From: Leidyana gryllorum EB-2025a
Lineage: Eukaryota > Apicomplexa
Assembly: GCA_048772705.1 (NCBI GenBank)
Contig: JBLWGC010000230.1
Coordinates: 1,662,051 to 1,726,050, forward strand
Direction: 5' to 3'
Length of the DNA: 64,000 nucleotides
Below are positions 21,287-31,436 of this stretch, piece after piece. The notes below the pieces were generated by a model that saw only the letters and a program-made list of their open reading frames with translations, searched no databases and had not been told where the DNA came from. The stretch's first letter is position 1. Each line of letters opens with the position of its first letter. Position numbers and translations under genes: made by a program.

Positions 21287-23689
21287 ATGGCTTCCAGTCG
21301 GTTAGGTCCGGGACTGGGCGACTTGGAGAAGCTCTATGGTAGAAGCATCACCACTACCAAACTCCAAAGCCGCCTGTCCGTTGGCGAGATAGCTTTGTGT
21401 GTCATACTGGGCACCACTGCTGAACTGAGTATCCTAGAATCGTATCGAGCGGCCCTCTTCACCGCGCTACTATGTGCTGTCAGCGTCTTGGGACTCCTCA
21501 GAGTCAAACGCTTCCGAGGAATATTACCTGTGAAGATATTCTACATGGACTATCCTGTTATAAGCGTGAGGCTATAACGGAAAAATGTCGTCCATGATCG
21601 GCCTTTCAGCTGGTCAGCTTTGGAAACAAGCGACTGATATCATCAGGAGGGGGCGGCGGACTGGCATATGGCGTTGAAGACACCACCCGCGTGATGGAAA
21701 TACACAATGGGGATTCCCAACCTCTGTAGGTACTCGTCGCTTTGTATCTCTGTTGCTTAACCAGCTCCATAGCCGTATGTTGCGCCATCTGTACATTTGT
21801 TCGTGTGCGTGCGAGTGTGTCTATAGTAGCGTGTCCTTTGGTGTGTCTCCGGCCGGGCCGGTTTCCCAGCGATGTAATCAGAGCGTCGGATCGTAGGTCT
21901 GGAATTCCGGTCAACCTATTTACCGAGTACAATTCCGAATGCGACAAAACTCGAGCTAACGAGTTGTCGCATACCGAGCTCTTGCTGGGAGAAGGTCTGC
22001 CCATGGCCTTGCTATGGGGCATGTCATCGAGTCCTGCGGTGGGTTCACAGGATGTACGACAACTCCCTACCGTTGATGCTTCTCTTCTCCCAGCGCCATC
22101 TATTCGCGGGAGGTTTGGACGGAGATCTGTTCATCGCTCGGCAGAAGGGGTCACAGAGCCAGTGAGTGAGAGTGCCAAAGGATCAGTGACACTCAGCAGC
22201 ATTGTCCTCCAGTAACCCCATAGAAACAGTATTAAGACATTCTATTGTTGATCGCTCAAATCCGACCAAGAAATCCCAAATAGTCGTAAGTAATGCGTGT
22301 GCCAAATCGAGTGTTCACTCACTACCCTGTGTTTGAGCGTGCTGGACTTCAATTGTGTGGCTGTAGAACCGCACCGCTTTCTCAAAGTCCGGACGTTTGC
22401 TGGCGATGTCGGCTGAGAACGGAGTGGTTCGAGTGTATGCCATCAACCCCTTCGCTCATGAAGAGGAGCCTCATGACGCTGCTGATCGCGACCTCAAGTT
22501 TTCTTGGGAGACATTGAAGACTCATGCGTTGCCTGAACAGTGTCCAGTTGTGCTGCTGGGGTCAGCCACCCTCTCCGATGGTATTGCCGTACAAGTGGCC
22601 ATCACTGATGACGAAAAATGGGTGAGGCGATGGGCAGACGGAGGCGACACACATTGGTCTCGCCATACAGGTCATCGTGCTTACAACAAATGGGCTGTTG
22701 ACATTCTACAGAGTGCCAGCGTTCATCGAAACTGACGAGAACGTGGCTTCGCAGTACGTGAAGGTCCCAACCAAACATCACTGGGGTGGCCCAAGATTCA
22801 TATTAAGTAGTCGCAAAGGTACGTTGGTTGGCAGGCAATCAGTGAGTTGAAGTTATGGCAGAATTGGAGCCGGCCAGCTCCGAGCGTTTCCCTGTAGATC
22901 AGATATTCGTCACGAAAACGTTCCTGTGAGTGCCCGAAGCATTTGGCATACGACAGCTGTCTGCAGATTACACTCCGAAGGGAATGAAACGCTAATCCAC
23001 GCCATTGGGTCATACCGGCCAGCTAAGTGGAGAGATCGTTTCACCTGGGGCTGCTTCAAATTGTAGGCGGCTGACTCTTGTGAGATGGTTCAAATCGCAC
23101 CACCTTTGCAGTAACATTGACTTCAATGGGCCCAAGCCCACCATCCGCCAACAGACTACGAAAGGTCGAACATTACCGCTTCTGTGCGTTACCACCGCTT
23201 GCATCAGCGAAAACGGTGAAATGATGGCAGTGGTATCAAATGACGAATTCCTTGTCCTTCGCACCTCGTAAGTGATCAAGACTGATTTGTGGTGTCATTA
23301 CTGCTTGACACAAACAGTGATCATCGGACTATATACCGCATCTGTCGAGGCCCGATCGGCACTCCAGTCGATTCGCTACCGTCAACCTGCTGCGCATTCG
23401 TCAATGGGTAGGTTGGACCGGACCGCGAGAGTTACACACTCCTTTTCTGTGTTCCAGTGATGCCTCTTTGGCAGTTGGTTGTGGCGATTTTACGATTGCT
23501 GTGGCGGTACTGCAGGCAACGAGGCCGTACAGCTGGCTGTCGAGACTGCGCCAAGTGTTCGCTGGCATCTATACTTACCCTCTACGGTTTCTACTGCGCG
23601 TATTCAAGGGTCTAATTGTGGTTTTGAGTACTTGTTTGGTCACCTATTTGATGGTGTGGCCTTATCGCAGGATGGAATCGGTCATGTAG
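21287..23689 (+). CDS. Sec12/PREB-like ER membrane WD40 protein
   Basis: Eleven exons (21287-21565, 21610-21725, 21765-22165, 22200-22285, 22367-22621, 22671-22818, 22862-22925, 22967-23062, 23112-23267, 23318-23407, 23458-23689) keep one frame for 640 residues. The block [16 protein letters not shown] followed by [14 protein letters not shown] resembles the conserved first blade of Sec12, the ER exchange factor for Sar1. Further blades are [35 protein letters not shown] and [20 protein letters not shown]-terminal hydrophobic segment ([17 protein letters not shown]) fits the single Sec12 anchor. About 90 residues with a hydrophobic pair come before the propeller, which Sec12 normally lacks; the true start could be Met at 21548 (MDYPVIS). 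The third exon is Arg/Ser-rich and may contain another intron. Confidence 0.5.
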
Positions 23690-23762
23690 CCGAAATGTCT
23701 GTCTGTCAAGTCTGTCTGCCAGTCAATCAATCCCGAGTAGCGGAAAAAAATTTTCACTAACC

Positions 23763-24308
23763 ATGGAGGGAGCAGGCAAAGCAGGAAAGTACGGAGGCAA
23801 AGTCGGAGGCAAAGTCGGGGGTAAGCTTGGTGGTAAGGGTAAGTCTGGCTCTGGGAAGAGCAAGAAGGCCCCCACCAGCCGTGCCAGCCGTGCCGGTCTC
23901 CAATTCCCCGTTGGACGTATCCATAGAATGCTCAAGTCTCGTATTCCATCCGATGGACGTGTGGGAAGTACTGCAGCGGTCTACGCTGCGGCCATCCTCG
24001 AATATCTCACTGCCGAAGTCCTCGAACTTGCAGGAAACGCCTCTAAAGATCTCAAAGTCAAGCGTATTTCGCCCCGTCATTTGCAGTTAGCTATTCGTGG
24101 TGACGAAGAGCTTGACACTCTTATCAAGGCCACCATTGCCGGTGGTGGTGTCATTCCCCACATTCACACCAAACTCCAAGCCAAAACTCCGACCATTGGT
24201 GGCGGTCCGGGAGGCATGCCCCCAGGACAGATGGGACAGCCAGCACACATCGGGCAGGGTCCCCACTCCTATGGCATCTCAGCCGACGATCTTCCCGACC
24301 GCGATTAG
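23763..24308 (+). CDS. Histone H2A.Z
   Basis: A single exon of 181 residues. The N-terminal tail has Gly-Gly-Lys repeats ([17 protein letters not shown]), typical of alveolate H2A.Z. The fold is unmistakable: [76 protein letters not shown] and [17 protein letters not shown] and the short loop before it mark the Z variant rather than canonical H2A. About 40 residues after the usual end are Gly/Pro/Met/Gln-rich ([16 protein letters not shown]) and finish DDLPDRD, an unusual extension. It marks promoters in other eukaryotes. The start has a strong context (accATGG). Confidence 0.93.
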   Translation: MEGAGKAGKYGGKVGGKVGGKLGGKGKSGSGKSKKAPTSRASRAGLQFPVGRIHRMLKSRIPSDGRVGSTAAVYAAAILEYLTAEVLELAGNASKDLKVKRISPRHLQLAIRGDEELDTLIKATIAGGGVIPHIHTKLQAKTPTIGGGPGGMPPGQMGQPAHIGQGPHSYGISADDLPDRD

Positions 24309-24690
24309 AGAGATGCAGTCACTGCCCTCAATCGGGTCCACGGACCAGCAAACGAGTAGATTGCCTTAAGCTTCTCAAAACATCATATCCCACCATCCCA
24401 TTTGAAGAACTCTCACCATTAATGCATTCAGTAGCTTCGGTGGACTCGGAGCTTTTCACTGATCTTCATCTGTGCTCGTTTTCATCCAGAGGAGCACTTC
24501 ATGTCATAGTGCTGAACCGTCATTCCTTCCCGTATCTAGCAGCTACCCATCGGTTCTCATATGGGAGACGAACAAAAGAAATTGCCATTACAAAAGTAAT
24601 CGTCACATTGGTTGGGTGGAAGTGACAGTGGGCGCACAGTGTGAGGTGTGTAATAAAACCGGACTGGTACATGTTGAAAATTGATTAACT
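24309..24690. other. Intergenic before tRNA-Sec
   Basis: About 380 bp with no convincing gene. An A/T-rich TAATAAAA at 24651-24658, about 33-40 bp upstream of the tRNA, could be the TATA-like element used by the polymerase III promoter of selenocysteine tRNA genes. That role is inferred from other eukaryotes. Confidence 0.35.
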
Positions 24691-24777
24691 GCGCTGATGA
24701 CCCAATCTGGTGATTGGACGTGACTTCAAATCACGGGGCGACGAAAGTCGCAGGGGTTCGATTCCTCCTTCGGCGCG
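24691..24777 (+). tRNA. Selenocysteine tRNA (anticodon UCA)
   Basis: This 87-nt sequence folds as a eukaryotic tRNA-Sec. The acceptor stem is 9 bp (GCGCTGATG with CTTCGGCGC, one mismatch), the D stem is 6 bp with a 4-nt loop (CCAATC TGGT GATTGG), and the anticodon arm is CGTGA-CTTCAAA-TCACG with anticodon TCA at 24726-24728. The variable arm is long (GCGAC GAAA GTCGC), the T arm is GGGG-TTCGATT-CCTC, and the discriminator is G. The long acceptor stem, 6-bp D stem and UCA anticodon together separate it from Ser, Leu and suppressor tRNAs. It implies that this organism makes selenoproteins. A T5 run at 24817-24821 could terminate polymerase III. No intron is seen. Confidence 0.92.
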
Positions 24778-25009
24778 GGATGACCAAACCGACAATCGCG
24801 CTGATGTCCCAAAGGATTTTTGCACAATAGAACACAAATTTTTGGGTGATTGGAGATCTAATGAATACACTAATAGTCTATGTGGTACAATAAGTGAGCG
24901 ATTTCTGTATTACTGAACACAGTTCGAAAGCCTGTGAGCACTTTTTAGTTAGTGAAATAGGTTGGAAAGGACGATCAGACTCTGATCTCCATGTTTAGCA
25001 TTGATCGAC

Positions 25010-25495
25010 TCAGATAAAATACGGACAACATGGAGTTGCTGATAGGCTGTGGTTCACATCCTCATCGTAGTTTTTGTACATTGCACTCAACAACCATTGA
25101 AAACGCAATCGATGGAGTAGTAAAGGATGGCGAGTTGATTGATACAATTCAGAACAACAGCAGAGTCCCCTCTGCATGAACTTAGTTAGAAGCCGAAAGG
25201 TGCTCTTTTGTATGCGTGAGTGTCCAACGACGCCCGTGTGGACTCGCCATTCCTGACGGGCCATGTCACGACATGTGAGCCAGACTTGACTAGCAACATA
25301 GGACAGTGGCACCTGTCAGAAATCGACCCCCCACGGCCACGATACCTAAAATCTAGCAGGAGGAGCTGCTGATATGCCTCCTCTGGCGGTTCCATGCTGC
25401 AAGCGGAATGCCAGGCGAAATACCCAGGCACCTTCGATAAGTAAGTAGTAATAGTTGTCAGTCAACCGGAGGCATCTGCATAGCATCAGGATTCG
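25010..25495 (-). other. Possible coding exons, unresolved
   Basis: On the minus strand an open frame at about 25313-25010 ends in TGA, and another open stretch covers 25431-25330. A GT-AG pair (donor AG|GTATCG, acceptor GACAG near 25313) lies between them, but the frames do not join cleanly. They may be the last exons of the upstream minus-strand gene or a separate small gene. No domain was recognised. Confidence 0.25.
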
Positions 25496-26579
25496 TTAAT
25501 GAGTGGCGCAGCGCAAGTCGCCAAACTCATTACTTCCAGCTGCTACGTTTGTAGCAGCCGATGCGGCTGTGGGTCGCCTCAGACGGCACCAGTCGGGGAC
25601 ATTATCGGCTTGATCGGCCTGCAACGAAGTGTGCTGGGTGGCACAGCTAGCAGAACTCGATACAGACCAATTAGATGGACGGCGGGCGGCAGCTGAATGA
25701 GTATAAGCAGAAGGTTCCGGCCTCGGACACTTGCCAATCTTGGCGTTCTTTCGCTTGATTGGATCCGACGGCGGGTGGAGAACCAGTTCGGTGACAAGAG
25801 CTAGTTCTTTTCTTCTGTCAATGTCTGGCTTCATTAATAGAGCCATAGGGTCCAGCAAACCCTCCATTCGAGTATGGCGTTGCAGAACCCACTTGTCCTC
25901 ACGTGCTCGCACAGGTGGTGGGTCTTGCCCTCCCCAGAGACTGACCGGTTGAGGTTCCTCAACTTCCAAACCTGCTTCTTCGAACATCTTTCTCAGATTA
26001 CGTAGTACAATTTCGCTGATGGACACTAACTTGTTAGTGGCGTCCAGTCCGCACCTCAGCACAATCCTGCCAGGCTGCGAGCCTTTTATAGTCTGAAAGA
26101 AATGCTCAAACGCGCTACATCCATTAGACACACACAGCGGACACACACAGCGCAACACCGATATCCAGGGCCGTAGTGCTGAAGGAAGTCGTTTCCAGCC
26201 TCTATAGCGCATCCCGGCTCACTCGAGTGCTGGGGATATGAGATCATATGCATTTTCAAATAGACATGATTGTCTATAGATAGGCGGAGGAGCAAGGGGT
26301 CAGTCAGTGTCACTGTAGTACACAATCGATTCCTAGTTTGAGCATAAACTCTTGCCAGGTGACCGAGCTCAAACGGTATCATCCGCTGTTGAAACTTACC
26401 TTCTTGCTCGTCAGCAGTTCGGTGGCTCTCAATGCTGCATCGAGAGTTCCCTGTCGTGCCGTGCGCTTAATTGTGAATGTATCAGGATCTTCTGCCAAGC
26501 CCTTGATGCTTGACCACCCGTTGTTAGCGGGCGGGCTCTTTGCCATTGCCTTGTTGCTGCCTTGGGGCCGCATGCCCAT
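25496..26579 (-). CDS. Hypothetical protein
   Basis: The inferred start is ATG at 26579 (MGMRPQGSNKAMAK), with an intron of about 32 nt after LLTSKK and another of 46 nt within the codon after ISYPQHS. The long last exon is open to 25496. A stretch in the middle (GRIVLRCGLDATNKLVSISE, then IVLRNLRKMF) faintly resembles the end of an Alba-type nucleic-acid-binding domain. The following 160 residues are low complexity. The 3' end may instead splice onward into exons at 25010-25440. No function is claimed. It is head-to-head with the Pinin-like gene, 33 bp between starts. Confidence 0.4.
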
Positions 26580-26612
26580 CAAATCGCCAGAAATGAATTT
26601 TTTAAACGCCAA

Positions 26613-27877
26613 ATGAGTCGCCAAGGGAGCCGCGACTCGTCAGACCTCGAAGCTCCAAAATTGGAGGACGAGGAGACTGGTAAGGAACCGACACTGACGC
26701 AGGCCGCTCCCTCCGATGACCGGCTGCGCTCTCTCCGGTCCGAGATTCGGGAGCTTGTTCGCGAACGTACTCAAGCAAGGGATCAGCTCAGGAGAGTGCA
26801 GGCTGAGCTAAAGGCAGAACGACAGGCTAAACCGACTGAGTCATTGCAGCCCCCGCAAACTACAGAGCCGTCCGAAACCCAGGACGTTCCCCTGAAGCCA
26901 GAAGAGGAACCTCCCCAGGGCACCAATTCGAATATTACATCCCCTCTTCAGGCGCCAAGTGATAGTAAACCTTCCGCTTCCGAGTCTGCCTCAAAGAAGC
27001 GGCCACAGCCCCCCTCTGATGATGAGGATCAACACACAGTAAAACGTCCGGCGGCGACATCTAACGGCACCTCAACCACCGATCCGACATTCTCGGCAGA
27101 AAAACGAGTGAGTCCAACTCGGTTATTCCTCTCAACTAATGCGCTTTGAACTGAGCAGCCGCGTCTAGCAGTTGACGATACACAGATAAAGCGTACCCGC
27201 AATATATTCGGTAGACTAGTTGGGCACCTGCAAAAGGCCAAGGAGCGCCTTGATAAAGACAAGGACACTCGTCAAGTAAGTTTATCGCATCTGGGGCCCA
27301 GCGTCATCACTTTGCTCCCGGAACAGGCTGAGATGCAGAATGAGACTGCCCGTCGCATTGAGGAGAAGTTGAAGAATGAGCGCGAAGCCCTGCGAGAAGC
27401 CAAATTGAAAACGTTACAGGTAAGCCTCGCCGTCTGGCGGTGCGATCGCGACTTCTTTGATCAGGAGAGTGAAGTTCAACTCCGAGAAAGGTTACGGCGA
27501 ATCCAATACGAATTGGAAATGAGAGAAACAGAGGCATTGAAGACGCAGTTGGAGACTCATTATCAGTATATGCAGAACTTCATATCAACCCGGTACGTCT
27601 AACCCCCCCCTTCATGGTCAAAGATTGTTCACTGAACAGAGCTCAACCAACGCTTTTCTGGGCACCGCATATTCACACCGATAAGACACGTGAATTGCAG
27701 AAAGAAACTGTCGAACAAATAGAGGTACGCTACTATTCCAACCTGTACTTTATCGTTCGCTCGTTATCAATTACACAGAAGAAGATCAAGTCAATCTCGG
27801 AGCAGCTCAAAAGTGTTTCCTATGAGGACTACGCTAAAGTTCAACAATGGCAACCAATAAAGGTGTACGACGATTGA
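26613..27877 (+). CDS. PNN: Pinin-like splicing protein
   Basis: Six exons (26613-27107, 27159-27275, 27327-27419, 27465-27592, 27640-27724, 27779-27877) give 338 residues. The N-terminal 165 residues are disordered, with a short coiled coil (IRELVRERTQARDQLRRVQA). The Pinin/SDK/MemA domain follows: KRTRNIFGRLVGHLQKAKER, a long Lys/Glu coiled coil (RRIEEKLKNEREALREAKLK), then FISTRAQPTLFWAPHIHTDK, equivalent to the conserved RTKTQPHLFYxP block. Pinin acts in the nucleus with exon-junction and SR-protein complexes on pre-mRNA splicing. The long RS tail of animal Pinin is absent; the protein ends soon after the domain. Every intron falls in phase and has a clear GT-AG pair. Confidence 0.82.
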
Positions 27878-27985
27878 TTATAACTAGCCGCGGTCTGCTT
27901 CTCCTTGAGCGAGGATGGGTGAGTCAGAAAACAGTGAGAAAGTAATGACGCCTTGATGGGCTGGCTATTCATTAAATTACTCCTC

Positions 27986-29476
27986 TCACTCGATCGTCTC
28001 ATCCATGTTCCCCTCACGCCCACTCGAAATGTCGGGGAAGTTCGCCTTTGACTCAAAGTCGAGTCCAGGAACAGCCCCCTTCAACAGATCTAGCGACTGC
28101 TTCAGAGTCGCTGTTGGCGACGCAAAAGAACTGTACACCATTTTATGAACTGCAGCCTGCCATGCCTGACACCAAACCCCCAATCCTTTCATGTACTTGT
28201 GGAACTTTGCGGGCTGCTTCTCAATGTTCGCCACAGCATTGCTTTCCATCAACTCGGGCTTTGCTTTGGCGAAACTCAATACAGAGGACAGTAGGTTGAG
28301 ATTCTTGACACATTGCTCCTGCTCAGGTTGCGGGATGTTCTCAATCGCATCGAACGTGCTCAAAATCTCCTTCACCCCCCGCTTGTCAATTACATAGACT
28401 GGCAACTTTGCTTTCCACTTCTTGGGTTTGGGTAGCCCTTGAATCCAAGCTTTGGCACTCTTGGCCAGCTTGATACCTTTCTTCATTTTGGTGCTCATCT
28501 TCTTTATCGTACTCTTCAGTTCTTCCAGATAACCCATAAGTGTGTTGGGCGCGGCTGTGGGAGTCTGTCCGTTGGATTTATTGGATCCATTCTGCCCCAT
28601 CATAGCAGTCATATTGAACCCTTGTTGACTCTGACCACCACTGGCGTTGTTTTCGGGCATCCCAGCAGTCAAATTTGCGGTCAACGCCGATGCCAACGAT
28701 TCCCATCCGCCAACATCCACAGGTGCCTTGCCACTGACACCTTCCTTTGCCTCGAGAGCCACAGCGAGTGGGCCGCTTGCAGTCCCAGCTATGGCCTTGT
28801 GCACTGAGGTGCGGTTGCTCTGATAAAAGGCATCTCGCAGAGCCTTGAAAACTGGAGGGGGCAAATTCAGCTTGCGAAACCTGTTCTCGACTTCTGTGCA
28901 AGCTTCGTCCAAGATCCGCTGACTCCCGTTCGCCAATTCACCAGACACTCGTATCAATTCTCTCAGCCGTTTCGCAGGTAACAAACTTTCAGCTCGGTTG
29001 AGAACCTGCTGTAATAAGGCAGCACCTTTAGAACTTCGAGATCGTAATTTCTTCCGTTCCTTTTCAAAGTGAGCATCAGCTCCCGGATTGGGCGCGGCGG
29101 CTATTGACATTCCAGCCGGCATTTGAGGCATGCCGTAAGGACGAGCAGCAGCTACCGCGTTCATAGTTGCCATATTCTGTCCACCCCATTGTGCAGCTTG
29201 TTGAGGGAGGCGCTGATACGCGTTGACGTTGAATCCACCTGGAAGCAGTGCAGATGATGAGACCAGTGCGGTCGCTACCGGCCCCACGTGATCCTGACGC
29301 GGGCTCGATTCGCCTGCGCGTACAGACACTCCCATACCTTCACAAAAATAATTTTGATACTCGCCGTGGCCAGCACCCTGGTGTACTCCAAAAGCAGGAT
29401 CTAGACCCTTGCCAGACACCCCCTTGATGTCGAATAGAGAATGCAAAAGCACTTGTAGGCCTGGACCGATCGGCAT
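27986..29476 (-). CDS. Hypothetical protein, helical
   Basis: A single long open frame of about 496 residues from ATG 29476 (MPIGPGLQVLLHSLFDIKG). The first 160 residues are rich in Ala, Pro, Met and Gln and look disordered. A basic helix (FEKERKKLRSRSSKGAALLQ) leads into predicted helical regions separated by a Gln/Asn/Gly linker. A Lys-rich stretch (KKMSTKMKKGIKLAKSAKAW) precedes a C-terminal helical part ending in acidic residues. No signal peptide, membrane segment or known domain was seen. Length and codon continuity make it a real gene. It converges on the Pinin-like gene with 108 bp between stops. Confidence 0.55.
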   Translation of the reverse strand: MPIGPGLQVLLHSLFDIKGVSGKGLDPAFGVHQGAGHGEYQNYFCEGMGVSVRAGESSPRQDHVGPVATALVSSSALLPGGFNVNAYQRLPQQAAQWGGQNMATMNAVAAARPYGMPQMPAGMSIAAAPNPGADAHFEKERKKLRSRSSKGAALLQQVLNRAESLLPAKRLRELIRVSGELANGSQRILDEACTEVENRFRKLNLPPPVFKALRDAFYQSNRTSVHKAIAGTASGPLAVALEAKEGVSGKAPVDVGGWESLASALTANLTAGMPENNASGGQSQQGFNMTAMMGQNGSNKSNGQTPTAAPNTLMGYLEELKSTIKKMSTKMKKGIKLAKSAKAWIQGLPKPKKWKAKLPVYVIDKRGVKEILSTFDAIENIPQPEQEQCVKNLNLLSSVLSFAKAKPELMESNAVANIEKQPAKFHKYMKGLGVWCQAWQAAVHKMVYSSFASPTATLKQSLDLLKGAVPGLDFESKANFPDISSGREGNMDETIE

Positions 29477-29524
29477 CTCGAGATTGAATGCCGCCAACCT
29501 TCAAAGTGCTGGGAGAATCCAGCA

Positions 29525-30232
29525 CTATAAATAAATTTCAACCGGACATGTAGGCCCTTCATTCCGTAGAGAGGAAAGAGGCAATGAAGACTCGAAAGGT
29601 AGCTTCCATCTTGGCCACAGGGAAGTTGACACACCAGTGTTGATCTCTGCAGGCATTCGGCATTCACCCACTTTCTCGTCGAAATGCATTGACCGCAGTT
29701 GACATATCAACGGGGCCAGGGCTCGTATCAGTCGCAGCGGGCATGCCGCTTCCTTAGGATCTCTCCAGGTCTTCAAACCACACTCTGTCACTTTTTTGAC
29801 CACATCTGTAGATACCGATCATTCGAGATCCGATCGCCAGTCCTCACTTTTGATAACTTTTTTAGTTTTCCTCTTGGTGAGGGGTTTCTCCAATGTCTTT
29901 GCTTCCTCGGGGTCCAGTCGTCGCACTACAGAGCAATACGTTAGCACCAGAAGATCCACAAACTCACCCAGTATGTTGATGGGTGTGGTGGTTTCGCCAG
30001 CACTTTGAATGGTTTTCATGGCGTTGTACACCAACGCTTCAAAAGAGTCATCATACACGTTAGTGAGGGGGCTAGTGCTGTGCGCTATGAGGTCGTCAAT
30101 GATTTGGCGACGTCTGTAGCCTTGCTCAATGGCCATTCGCACGTTCCACATATCCTTAGCATTGCCTGACAGTGTAGCATCCGCTGCGTAACACCCCAAT
30201 AGTAGGATGAAAGGTGCAATGACTAGTAACAT
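29525..30232 (-). CDS. Secreted or ER-resident hypothetical protein
   Basis: Two exons (30232-29848 and 29805-29525) with a 42-nt intron give 221 residues. The N-terminus (MLLVIAPFILLLGCYAADA) is a strong signal peptide. The mature part is helical and charged (VRMAIEQGYRRRQIIDDLIA), followed by a basic stretch KPLTKRKTKKVIK and then a Cys-containing C-terminal half. No family was recognised and no other membrane span is evident. It is head-to-head with the beta-helix gene (41 bp between starts). Confidence 0.5.
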
Positions 30233-30273
30233 TTGTGTTCGACGCGCGTGTGTGCTGGAGTGAGGTTGACAAA

Positions 30274-30994
30274 ATGAATGCAGATGGCAGGCCACCCTAC
30301 GATCCTATCATCTACGAGGAGATAGTAAAGGAGGAGGAGACAGTTCTCGTGAAGACCAAGCTGCGTGTGCGACTGCACAAGTCGATTGCTGCCTCCCTTG
30401 ACAAGATCACGAATCCTGGGTTCAAGTGTGGAGTAGAGGTTAGTCATCATTCATCCGCTCCGTCACTATAGGTTGTGGATGACAGGTTACGATTTGCGAG
30501 GGCGTAAACGTTAAGCCTGGATGGTTTGTCACGATCGGCGAGTGTGCGTTCATCGGACGAAATGTGCAGATCACTGTACCCAAGAACCTGACTAACGGGC
30601 AGCATGAACCAGTGATTATCGGTGGCTTTACCATAGTGGGGGAGGACACACAATCGTCCGCTCGAAGCATTGGAACGTGTGTGGACATTGGTCCTGGTTG
30701 TTACATTGTAAGGTGGTGTGCTATCCGCGCCAAATAGGTTGGTTATAACAGGGGAAAGGTGCTTTCATTGGTGACGGATGTATAATCGCTGCCGGTTCTG
30801 TGCTTCCGGACTACACTACCTGCCTGCCGGGGACTGTGTGGGCTGGCGATCCGGCACGAATGATTCGCAGTGCGCCACCAGGTATGGCGGTATTGATGGA
30901 GGAAAGGGCTCGGGATCTGTATGACTGTGTCGTTGCTGCACCCGAAAAGGCAGAGAAACAACGTAGTGTGGAGAAGAGTAGAAGTCGAGCATAG
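30274..30994 (+). CDS. Left-handed beta-helix protein (dynactin p25/gamma-carbonic anhydrase-like)
   Basis: Exons 30274-30438, 30486-30707 and 30752-30994 give 209 residues. Hexapeptide turns of the [LIV]-G-x4 kind are plain: FVTIGECAFIGRNVQI, PVIIGGFTIVGEDTQ, CVDIGPGCYIGKGAFIGDG and CIIAAGSVLP, with the cap VWAGDPARMI. The length and the early helical N-terminus fit dynactin p25 (pointed-end cargo-adaptor subunit), but gamma-carbonic anhydrase-like proteins share the same fold and a similar cap. The His ligands of a gamma-carbonic anhydrase are not evident, favouring a structural role. The C-terminal 35 residues are charged and helical. Confidence 0.6.
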
Positions 30995-31173
30995 CGTTTG
31001 TCAATTGGTGCGGGTTTGGTGATGAGGGAGGATGACTTGGTGATCTCAATCTAGTTTGGTCGGTCGGTGCGAGCGAATAGGAGAGCTGGGGTGCAAATTG
31101 GTCTCGCGACATCCGTTGACTGTATGGGTGCCTCACTCGCTTCGTCACTTGGTGGACGCGCGGAGGAACAAGT

Positions 31174-31320
31174 TTAATTGTGTACATGCTGACTACCTTT
31201 GAGAAGAAGATCCATGGTACTGAAGAGTAAGCAGACTAGAATGATGAGGAGATGGGCGAAAAGGGCTACGAAGATGGCCCCAACAACCATATAGATAAAG
31301 GCGGCATCCCAGAACTCCAT
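31174..31320 (-). CDS. Small membrane protein (tentative)
   Basis: A 48-residue frame, MEFWDAAFIYMVVGAIF continuing into VALFAHLLIILVCLLF, is one long hydrophobic segment after a short N-terminus. A donor (GGTAGT) just before its stop could instead splice into a frame running on into the 3' end of the beta-helix gene, which would be antisense overlap. Only the composition supports it. Confidence 0.3.
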   Translation of the reverse strand: MEFWDAAFIYMVVGAIFVALFAHLLIILVCLLFSTMDLLLKGSQHVHN

Positions 31321-31436
31321 GGTGGTGTGTCTCTCTTCTGGGGTTATAAGGGTCTAGAAGAGGAATTAAATTTCATTCGAACAGCCGCTTACTTCTCACT
31401 GCTTCTTGTTCTTGTTGTACTCGTTGTTGTATTACA

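Noticed and set aside
24422-24625. Small plus-strand frame before the tRNA
   Set aside because: No start context, domain or exon partner; composition is like neighbouring non-coding DNA.
24691-24777. Reading the tRNA as tRNA-Ser, tRNA-Leu or a UGA suppressor
   Set aside because: The 6-bp D stem with 4-nt loop and 9-bp acceptor stem fit tRNA-Sec and not the other classes.
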